This document shows, piece by piece, positions 57,344 to 64,000 of a DNA stretch of 64,000 nt (within the stretch, counting starts at the first letter, position 1; the number at the start of each line of letters is the position of its first letter). The notes below the pieces were generated by a model. That model was not told the DNA's origin and did not search any database. It saw only the letters and a program-made list of their open reading frames with translations. The position numbers and the translations under genes were made by a program. This DNA is from Brachyhypopomus gauderio. Taxonomy: Eukaryota > Chordata > Actinopteri > Gymnotiformes > Hypopomidae. The DNA lies in the NCBI RefSeq assembly GCF_052324685.1, contig NW_027506898.1, positions 176,001 through 240,000 of the forward strand, given 5' to 3'.

Positions 57344-57417
57344 GGCCGGTTAGGTCAGCTGGTTAGAGCGTGGTGCTAATAACGCCAAGGTCATGGGTTC
57401 GATCCCCATACGGGCCA
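57344..57417 (+). tRNA. tRNA-Ile-AAT: tRNA-Ile(AAT), unit 75, C11G
   Basis: D stem GGTC/GAGC: G11 faces G24 and the A box is altered. The rest is reference, so activity is doubtful. Confidence 0.72.
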
Positions 57418-57706
57418 TTGATGATAGTCTTTTGGATCAGATATGAGGCGGATTAGTGTTATTTTGGGTCTCTCAAATGCCAACTTGTATGGTGGAGATC
57501 AGAAAGTCTTGTCGGACGGTGTGGACTCTTGACACGTGCAAGCCCTTATTGTTGAGTACTCATATAGTAAGAATCACATGTTTAAGGTGACACATTCTAA
57601 CAGAGATTTGGCATGTAGTGTGTGAAAAGAATTATGGAAGCGTCAGGGTCAAAAAACATGCACCAATTTTGTTTTTCACTATAGAGCATATCTGAAATAC
57701 CTATAA

Positions 57707-57779
57707 TGGAGAATGTGGGCATCGATCCCACTACCTCTCGCATGCTAAGCGAGCGCTCTACCACTTGAGCGAATTCCCC
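57707..57779 (-). tRNA. tRNA-Ala-AGC: tRNA-Ala(AGC), unit 76, A9C
   Basis: Duplicate of the unit 74 copy. Confidence 0.85.
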
Positions 57780-58112
57780 TACTAGGCTCAGTGCTCTTGT
57801 TGTTAAGATCCTGGACAAAAGCTCAAGTCCAAACTGAGAGTGCAAAGCTCTACAGACACTACAATTGATGATTTTTACATTTCTTTACTGTGAACATCTG
57901 CATGGACTTACATTTTAGCAGTGGCTCAAAGGTTGAGTAGATTTAATTTGATCGTTGACCGCCAATCAACCAAGAAGAGAAGGGAACTGGAGGTGTCAAC
58001 TAATGTCTGTGCTTGGTCGATTACCGCAGACATCCCTCCTCATACCATTTGTATACTTTCATGGAACAGGCCTTCCTCAGCCACACAACTTGCAGAAAGT
58101 GCCCATCATGTA

Positions 58113-58186
58113 TGCCGGTTAGCTCAGCTGGTTAGAGCGTAGTGCTAATAACGCCAAGGTCATGGGTTTGATTCCCATACGGGCCA
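58113..58186 (+). pseudogene. Decayed tRNA-Ile(AAT), unit 76
   Basis: Duplicate of the unit 74 copy: G1T, G28A, C56T, C60T. Confidence 0.82.
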
Positions 58187-58475
58187 TTGATGATAGTCTT
58201 TTGGATCAGATATGAGGCGGATTAGTGTTATTTTGGGTCTCTCAAATGCCAACTTGTATGGTGGAGATCAGAAAGTCTTGTCGGACGGTGTGGACTCTTG
58301 ACACGTGCAAGCCCTTATTGTTGAGTACTCATATAGTAAGAATCACATGTTTAAGGTGACACATTCTAACAGAGATTTGGCATGTAGTGTGTGAAAAGAA
58401 TTATGGAAGCGTCAGGGTCAAAAAACATGCACCAATTTTCTTTTTCACTATCGAGCATGACTGAAATACCTATAA

Positions 58476-58548
58476 TGGAGAATGTGGGCATCGATCCCAC
58501 TACCTCTCGCACGCTAAGCAATCGCTTTACCACTTGAGCTAATTCCTC
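58476..58548 (-). pseudogene. Decayed tRNA-Ala(AGC), unit 77
   Basis: Duplicate of the unit 75 copy, including A37G and the A27:G43 mismatch. Confidence 0.78.
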
Positions 58549-58881
58549 TACCAGGCTCAGTGCTCTTGTTGTTCAGATCCTGGACAAAAGCTCAAGTCCA
58601 AACTGAGAGTGCAAAGCTCTACAGACACTACAATTGATGATTTTTACATTTCTTTACTGTGAACAGCTGCATGGACTTGCATTTTAGCAGTGGCTCAAAG
58701 GTTGAGTAGATTTAATTTGATCGTTGACCGCCAATCAACCAAGAAGAGAAGGGAAATGGAGGTGTCAACTAATGTCTGTGCTTGGTCGATTACCGCAGAC
58801 ATCCCTCCTCATACCATTTGTATACTTTCATGGAACAGGCCTACCTCAGCCACACAACTTGCAGAAAGACTCCATCATGTA

Positions 58882-58955
58882 GGCCGGTTAGCTCAGCTGG
58901 TTAGAGCGTGGTGCTAATAACGCCAAGGTCATGGATTCGATCCCCATACGGGCCA
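58882..58955 (+). tRNA. tRNA-Ile-AAT: tRNA-Ile(AAT), unit 77, G53A
   Basis: T stem ATGGA replaces the invariant G53:C61 pair and alters the B box. Probably weak. Confidence 0.72.
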
Positions 58956-59244
58956 TTGATGATAGTCTTTTGGATCAGATATGAGGCGGATTAGTGTTAT
59001 TTTGGGTCTCTCAAATGCCAACTTGTATGGTGGAGATCAGAAAGTCTTGTCGGACGGTGTGGACTCTTGACACGTGCAAGCCCTTATTGTTGAGTACTCA
59101 TATAGTAAGTATCACATGTTTAAGGTGACACATTCTAACAGAGATTTGGCATGTAGTGTGTGAAAAGAATTATGGAAGCGTCAGGGTCAAAAAACATGCA
59201 CCAATTTTCTTTTTCACTATCGAGCATGACTGAAATGCCTATAA

Positions 59245-59317
59245 TGGAGAATGTGGGCATCGATTCCACTACCTCTCGCATGCTAAGCCAGCGCTCTACC
59301 ACTTGAGCTAATTCCCC
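59245..59317 (-). tRNA. tRNA-Ala-AGC: tRNA-Ala(AGC), unit 78, two stem mismatches
   Basis: C29G gives G29:G41 in the anticodon stem and G53A gives A53:C61 in the T stem. Likely impaired. Confidence 0.72.
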
Positions 59318-59650
59318 TACTAGGCTGAGTGCTCTTGTTGTTCAGATCCTGGACAAAAGCTCAAGTCCAAACTGAGAGTGCAAAGCTCTACAGACACTAC
59401 AATTGATGATTTTTACATTTCTTTACTGTGAACAGCTGCATGGACTTGCATTTTAGCAGTGGCTCAAATGTTGAGTAGATTTAATTTGATCGTTGACCGC
59501 CAATCAACCAAGAAGAGAAGGGACCTGGAGGTGTCAACTAATGTCTGTGCTTGGTCGATTACCGCAGACATCCCTCCTCATACCATTTGTATACTTTCAT
59601 GGAACAGGCCTTCCTCAGCCACACAACTTGCAGAAAGCACCCATCATGAA

Positions 59651-59724
59651 GGCCGGTTAGCTCAGCTGGTTAGAGCATGGTGCTAATAACGCCAAGGTCA
59701 TGGGTTCGATCCCCATACGGGCCA
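59651..59724 (+). tRNA. tRNA-Ile-AAT: tRNA-Ile(AAT), unit 78
   Basis: Reference stems; only G26A between the D and anticodon stems. Confidence 0.95.
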
Positions 59725-60013
59725 TTGATGATAGTCTTTTGGATCAGATATGAGGCGGATTAGTGTTATTTTGGGTCTCTCAAATGCCAACTTGTCTGGT
59801 GGAGATCAGAAAGTCTTGTCGGACGGTGTGGACTCTTGACACGTGCGAGCCCTTATTGTTGAGTACTCATATAGTAAGAATCACATGTTTAAGGTGACAC
59901 ATTCTAACAGAGATTTGGCATGTAGTGTGTGAAAAGAATTATGGAGGCGTCAGGGTCAAAAAACATGCACCAATTTTCTTTTTCACTATCGAGCATGACT
60001 GATATGCCTATAA

Positions 60014-60086
60014 TGGAGAATGTGGGCATCGAACCCACTACCTCTCGCATGCTAAGCGAGCGCTCTACCACTTGAGCTAATTCCCC
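60014..60086 (-). tRNA. tRNA-Ala-AGC: tRNA-Ala(AGC), unit 79, A54T
   Basis: G4 form. The T loop reads TTCGATG, so this one copy has the canonical T54 in place of the A54 seen in the others. Confidence 0.93.
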
Positions 60087-60419
60087 TACTAGGCTGAGTG
60101 CTCTTGTTGTTCAGATCCTGGACAAAAGCTCAAGTCCAAACTGAGAGTGCAAAGCTCTACAGACACTACAATTGATGATTTTTACATTTCTTTACTGTGA
60201 ACAGCTGCATGGACTTGCATTTTAGCAGTGGCTCAAAGGTTGAGTAGATTTAATTTGATTGTTGACCGCCAATCAACCAAGAAGAGAAGGGAACTGGAGG
60301 TGTCAACTAATGTCTGTGCTTGGTCGATTACCGCAGACATCCCTCCTCATACCATTTGTATACTTTCATGGAACAGGCCTTCCTCAGCCACCCAACTTGC
60401 AGAAAATCTCCATCCTGTA

Positions 60420-60493
60420 GGCTGGTTAGCTCACCTGGTTAGAGCGTGGTGCTAATAACGCCAAGGTCATGGGTTCGATCCCCATACGGGCCA
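60420..60493 (+). tRNA. tRNA-Ile-AAT: tRNA-Ile(AAT), unit 79, G15C
   Basis: T4:G69 wobble and G15C (GCTCACCTGG), which breaks the G15:C48 tertiary pair and changes the A box. Confidence 0.8.
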
Positions 60494-60782
60494 TTGTTTA
60501 TAGTCTTTTGGATCAGAAATGAGGCGGATTAGTGTTATCTTGGGTCTCTCAAGTGCCAACTTGTATGTTGGAGATCAGAACGTCTTGTCGGACGGTGTGG
60601 ACTCTTGACACGTGCGAGCCCTTATTGTTGAGTACTCATATAGTAAGAATCACATGTTTAAGGTGACACATTCTAACAGAGATTTGGCATGTAGTGTGTG
60701 AAAAGAATTATGGTAGCGTCATGGTCAAAAAACATGCACCAATTTTCTTTTTCACTATCGAGCATGACTGAAATACCTATAA

Positions 60783-60855
60783 TGGAGAATGTGGGCATCG
60801 ATCCCACTACCTCTCGCATGCTAAGCTAGCGCTCTACCACTTGAGCTAATTCCTC
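60783..60855 (-). tRNA. tRNA-Ala-AGC: tRNA-Ala(AGC), unit 80
   Basis: C29A (A29:G41 mismatch) and acceptor GAGGAAT (A2:C71 mismatch). Confidence 0.75.
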
Positions 60856-61184
60856 TACCAGGCTCAGTGCTCTTGTTGTTCAGATCCTGGACAAAAGCTC
60901 AAGTTCAAACTGAGAGCGCAAAGCTCTACAGACACTACATTTGATGATTTTTGCATTTCTTTACTGTGAAAAGCTGCATGGACTTGCATTTTAGCAGTGG
61001 CTCAAAGGTTGAGTAGATTTAATTTGATCGTTGACCGCCAATCAACCAAGAAGAGAAGGGAACTGGAGGTGTCAACTAATGTCTGTGCTTGGTCGATACC
61101 GCAGACATCCCTCCTCATACCATTTGTATAATTTCATTGAACGGGCCTTCCTCTGCCACACAGCTTGCAGAAAGTATCAATCAA

Positions 61185-61258
61185 GGCAGGTTAGCTCAGC
61201 TGGTTAGAGCATGGTGCTAATAACGCCAAGGTCATGGGTTCAACCTCCATACGGGCCA
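61185..61258 (+). tRNA. tRNA-Ile-AAT: tRNA-Ile(AAT), unit 80
   Basis: C4A opposes G69; G26A; T arm ATGGG-TTCAACC-TCCAT, still foldable with a G:T at the loop-closing pair. A short deletion in the 5' flank joins TCAA to the gene. Confidence 0.8.
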
Positions 61259-61547
61259 TTGATGATAGTCTTTTGGATCAGATATGAGGCGGATCAGTAT
61301 TATCTTGGGTCTCTCAAATGCCAACTTGTATGTTGGAGATCAGAACGTCTTGTCGGACGGTGTGGACTCTTGACACGTGCGAGCCCTTATTGTTGAGTAC
61401 TCATATAGTAAGAATCACATGTTTAAGGTGACACATTCTAACAGAGATTTGGCATGTAGTGTGTGAAAAGAATTATGGCAGCATCAGGGTCAAAAAACAG
61501 GCACCAGTTTTCTTTTTCACTATCAAGCATGACTGAAATGCCTATAA

Positions 61548-61620
61548 TGGAGAAAGTGGGCATCGATCCCACTACCTCTCGCATGCTAAGCGAGCACTCT
61601 ACCACTTGAGCTAATTCCCC
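61548..61620 (-). tRNA. tRNA-Ala-AGC: tRNA-Ala(AGC), unit 81
   Basis: A66T opposes T7 and C25T makes a G10:T25 wobble. Otherwise G4 form. Confidence 0.8.
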
Positions 61621-61953
61621 TAGTAGGCTCAGTCCTCTTGTTGTTCAGATCCTGGACAAAAGCTCAAGTCCAAACTGAGAGCGCAAAGTTCTACATACAC
61701 TACAATTGATGATTTTTACATTTCTTTACTGTGAACAGCTGCATGGACTTGCATTTTAGCAGTGGCTCAAAGGTTGAGTAGAATAATTTTGATCGTTGAC
61801 CGCCAATCAACCAAGAAGAGAAGAGAACTGTAGGTGTCAACTAATGTCTGTGCTTGGTCGATTACCGCAGACATCCCTCCTCATACCATTTGTATAATTT
61901 CACTGAACGGGCCTTCCTCTGCCACACAGCTTGCAGAAAGTATCCATCAAGTA

Positions 61954-62027
61954 GGCCGGTTAGCTCAGCTTGTTAGAGTGTGGTGCTAATAACGCCAAGG
62001 TCATGGGTTCAACCTCCATACGGGCCT
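61954..62027 (+). tRNA. tRNA-Ile-AAT: tRNA-Ile(AAT), unit 81 (last copy)
   Basis: G18T (G18 normally contacts the T loop), C25T, A73T discriminator change, and the same TTCAACC T loop as unit 80. The discriminator change argues against normal charging. Confidence 0.72.
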
Positions 62028-62122
62028 TTGATGATTGTCTTTTGGATCAGATATGAGGCGGATCAGTGTTATTTTGGGTCTCTCAAATGCCAACTTGTAT
62101 GTTGGAGATAAGAACGTCTTGT

Positions 62123-62193
62123 TCAAAGTTCATATTGATCTCTTGTAATCTAAATGACATGACCTAATCAAGAATGACATAATTTCTGTCACA
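62123..62193. other. Unique spacer after array end
   Basis: About 70 bp unlike the 769-bp unit, lying between the array end and an orphan scrap of the unit. No gene or motif is recognised. Confidence 0.6.
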
Positions 62194-62262
62194 GGGCCAT
62201 TGGCGATTGGCTTTTGGATCAGAAATGAGGCAAATCAGTGTTAGCTTGGGTCTCTCAAATGC
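62194..62262 (+). repeat. Orphan degenerate fragment of the array unit
   Basis: Matches the unit from the last bases of tRNA-Ile (GGGCCA) through CTTTTGGATCAGA, ATGAGGC and GGGTCTCTCAAATGC with many substitutions. It shows that the array once extended further or that this edge was rearranged by deletion or insertion. Confidence 0.88.
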
Positions 62263-62465
62263 TGTGCAATGTGGCATAAGATTCCATGTGCTCTTATTCT
62301 TAATTGACTCATCTTATTTTATCTCTATTTGGAGTTCTTTCCCAGCAAGTCACAACTTTGCTTATCCTTCTTTTCTCTTTATCAAGTCCTATAAATCAGA
62401 CTGACAAATTCTTGATCAATTAAGATTTAAAAATTTTATTTTAGAAAAAAATATTATATATTAAT
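62263..62465. other. AT-rich unique sequence
   Basis: Low-complexity AT-rich stretch toward its right end (AAAAATTTTATTTTAG, ATATTATATATTAATT). No gene is seen. Confidence 0.55.
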
Positions 62466-63800
62466 TCATGCATTAACAACATACTCATCCTTCACAACAA
62501 TAGATATTTTTTTTTGGAAAACTGGCATATCATTTAAAACCTCTGAACAAATCACCAAGTTAATATTTGGCCCATGTTACCGATCGTACCATGGTGGAAA
62601 ACGACAAGTTTAAATGACATGAAAGCTGCTCCTTAGCAAGAAAAGATGACACTGGTTTCATTTTGCCTGGACCAACAGTCAACGTGTCATTAGATAACCT
62701 CTCCCAATGATAAGCCATGTAGTTCTGATGTTTCTTTGCTAAACTCCAAGTTATGTTTTTGAAACATTTCTTCTGCTTTTTGAAAAAATTGTGTTTTCCC
62801 TCATACTTCATACACCAAACATGAATGATTGGACCAATGTTCTGTATGCAACATGGATAGTGAATAAATGTGTGGTGTTTTGGTAGTAAATTCTTTAAAT
62901 GGTCACGTATGGGGAAAATACAATGTTTATAATCTGCAGCAGTAAAATCAACAAGAGCCAGTGTCCATCATTTTGCTGAACTACATCACCAAATATTAAT
63001 GGGATGTTGCGCATAAAGCACCATGACTGAATGGCATTCAGACCTAAGTCATTGCTGGAATCCACCAGTTTTAGAGCTGATGGTTGATTCCTTCGCTCTA
63101 AGTATCCGTAGTTGAAAGACTGAACCCTATCATACACATTTGTCAGCAATGTATTTAAGAACAAGCTTCACTTCATATTGCGCCACACCTTCCAAAATGT
63201 CATGCATAATATCAACAGCAAAATTATCCACTATATAGAAGTATTTCAGAGAGTTTAGTGAACACTGTCCTTTCACACCATACACATGAGACAGGGGATG
63301 TCTGTAAGAGCTGGTAATGTGAATATATTTCTTTGGTTCTTAAGCACGTTTGGGTGGTCTTCAGAGAATACATTCTGATAGTCGTCTCTCTCTATGTTAG
63401 ACAAAAACGGCAGCAATTTTTGGCAGTGACTTGATATATCCAAACAAGCTGTGTAGGCCTAGGTTGTCACCTGTGACCTGAAAAATGCTCCCCTTAATGC
63501 GCTCATCAAGTCCTGGAACAGCAATTCCATCTGTTTCTAAAACCTTCAGATCAGTCACCAGAGGCCCAAGAATGGTTCGCAAGGGAAGAATTAAACCTTG
63601 GTGGAAAGTTCCTTAAGGTGAAGTAAATTGCACATATTTTATGCAAGCCTTTTTTGATCCTAACAGATTACAGGGCTTGAAGTCATCATAGAATAATTGG
63701 ATCTGAAGAGATTGTGTGTCTTTGGAAAACAGGATGTTTCTTAAAATATGCTCCATCTCTTAAGTTGGCATATAGATTTGAACTTGATGATTGTACAGCA
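62466..63800 (-). pseudogene. Decayed transposase-like gene (fish multicopy family, possibly CACTA/EnSpm-like)
   Basis: Read right to left in shifting frames, the strand gives ordered blocks of one protein: DGAYFKKHPVF near 63730-63765, QLFYDDFKPCN near 63667-63700, ILGPLVTDLKVLE near 63530-63570, QVTGDNLGLHSLFGYI at 63433-63483, DDYQNVFSEDHPNVLKN near 63340-63390, HPLSHVYGVKGQCSLNSLKY near 63240-63300, VDIMHDILEGVAQYE near 63178-63222, FNYGYLERRNQPSALKL and NIPLIFGDVV (62940-63120), PKHHTFIHYPCCI near 62840-62880, then KYEGKHNFFKKQKKCFKNI (62755-62811), and DMPVFQKKISIVVKDEY down to a TGA at 62466-62468. At least four frame changes or stops and a short internal loss near 62890 make it a non-functional relic. 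I recall this block order from multicopy uncharacterised fish proteins; the MHD..EG and GDN motifs fit a CACTA-type transposase, but that class assignment is inference. Confidence 0.72.
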
Positions 63801-63804
63801 ATTA

Positions 63805-64000
63805 CGGCGCATTTTAATTGTAGCATTCTTTCACTTACGCAACATTGCTAAAATTAGAAATATATTAAATACTAGTGATGCGGAAAAGCTAATCCATGCA
63901 TTCATATCCTCTCGCCTAGATTATTGCAATAGTCTTCTAGCTGGATGTTCTGGTAAATCGATAAACAAACTCCAGCTTGTTCAGAATGCAGCAGCGCGAG
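63805..64000 (+). mobile_element. 5'-truncated LINE reverse-transcriptase fragment (L2/CR1/Rex-like), runs off window
   Basis: In the frame set by the TTC codon at 63826, the sequence reads FFHLRNIAKIRNIL, then DAEKLIHAFISSRLDYCNSL and LQLVQNAAAR at the very end. This is the C-terminal reverse-transcriptase region typical of L2/CR1-type fish LINEs. The 5' limit (about 63800-63820) abuts the transposase relic, as expected for a 5'-truncated insertion. The frame is open to the window end. Confidence 0.82.

Larger units (their letters stand above)
55939..59014. repeat. Two-unit (1,538-bp) repeat, units 74-75 and 76-77
   Basis: Units 74 and 76 share TTTTGTTTTTCACTATAGAGCA-type spacer changes, Ala A9C and a multiply damaged Ile. 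Units 75 and 77 share an Ala with CGCACGCTAAGCAATCGC. Private changes (Ile C11G in unit 75, GAACATCTGC in unit 76, Ile G53A in unit 77) postdate the duplication. Confidence 0.88.
1..62122. repeat. Tandem array of 769-bp tRNA-Ala/tRNA-Ile units (81 copies, open at left)
   Basis: Unit n starts at 1+769(n-1) for n=1 to 69. Later unit starts are near 52963, 53633, 54401, 55170, 55939, 56708, 57477, 58246, 59015, 59784, 60553 and 61318. Within a unit the Ala gene occupies offsets 231-303 (minus) and the Ile gene offsets 637-710 (plus). Diagnostic haplotypes: A has Ala T4 and Ile C4 with trailer AATGATG; B has Ala G4 with flank CTACGAGG and AAGACTCC before Ile; C has Ile T4 and A7; C1 is C with T7; C2 adds trailer CTGATGATAGGC; D has flank CTACTAGG and Ile T4; A1 is A with Ile T31; E has CTACTAGG and Ile C4; F has Ala T4 with Ile C4 and AAGCATCC; B1 has an F-like front and a B-like end. 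The first 68 units show no net length change. The array runs off the left edge and stops abruptly at about 62122. Confidence 0.98.

Noticed and set aside
52398-57845. Minus-strand open frames of 60-82 codons in edge units
   Set aside because: They read through tRNA-Ala and appear only where chance substitutions remove a stop; no protein similarity is recognised.
61211-61396. 61-codon plus-strand frame in unit 80
   Set aside because: Lies across tRNA-Ile and array spacer; a product of edge mutations, not a gene.
1-62122. Link to bacterial or plastid rRNA spacers, which also carry tRNA-Ile and tRNA-Ala together
   Set aside because: Here the anticodons are AAT and AGC, not GAT and TGC; the genes are divergent, there is no rRNA, and the Pol III boxes and terminators are eukaryotic. 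The pairing is coincidental.
1-62122. tRNA-derived SINE family
   Set aside because: Both tRNAs are complete and the copies are head-to-tail in fixed register, without A-tails, LINE-like 3' ends or dispersed insertions.
1-62122. CRISPR-like or phage tRNA array
   Set aside because: Units are 769 bp, contain two nuclear-type tRNAs, and neighbour fish-type transposons; no short spacer-repeat structure.
62207-62404. 65-codon plus-strand frame beyond the array
   Set aside because: Begins in the orphan unit fragment and continues into AT-rich unique DNA with no recognisable protein features.

Overview
The window is almost entirely one tandem array of nuclear tRNA genes. A unit of 769 bp repeats about 81 times from base 1 (the array is already running at the left edge) to about 62122. 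Each unit holds one tRNA-Ala with anticodon AGC on the minus strand and one tRNA-Ile with anticodon AAT on the plus strand. The two are divergently transcribed, with about 333 bp between their 5' ends and about 289 bp between the 3' end of Ile and the 3' end of the next Ala. That gives 162 tRNA gene copies, most of them cloverleaf-intact. The A34 anticodons, the absence of an encoded CCA tail beyond the discriminator, the internal A and B boxes and the T-run terminators mark this as a eukaryotic nuclear genome. The right flank holds a decayed transposase-like gene and a LINE reverse-transcriptase fragment of kinds I know from ray-finned fish, so a teleost is the best guess; the species cannot be named from this window.

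Layout. Units 1-68 (1-52292) keep the 769-bp period with no net indel and differ only by scattered point changes. These changes travel together as unit haplotypes, which I label A, B, C, C1, C2, D, A1, E, F and a few mosaics. Their order is: A B C D A B C1 D C2 A1 E A1 E F B1 C1 D A B A B C G B A H D A B A B C G B A B C D A B C1 D I C2 A1 E A1 E A1 E E F B1 C2 A1 E A1 E C2 A1 E E F F F F F J. The order shows nested higher-order repeats: an ABCD tetramer (3,076 bp), two pairs of blocks displaced by exactly ten units (7,690 bp), and a roughly 10-kb duplication (units 1-13 versus 35-48). Units 69-81 (52293-62122) are the diverged edge: two 99-bp deletions cut tRNA-Ile, a two-unit repeat carries damaged tRNAs, and mutations accumulate toward the end.

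The right flank (62123-64000) has a 70-bp orphan scrap of the array unit (62194-62262), a frameshifted transposase-like pseudogene on the minus strand (about 62466-63800), and a 5'-truncated LINE fragment on the plus strand (about 63805 to the window end).

No protein-coding gene is supported. The repeated 75-codon reading frames are shadows of the repeat. Functionally the array supplies equal gene dosage of two tRNAs that both need A34-to-inosine editing. Its most interesting content is population-like variation among tRNA copies (a T4:C69 mismatch in a third of the Ala genes, an anticodon-stem mismatch in eight Ile genes) spread by unequal exchange. tRNA positions below use standard tRNA numbering.
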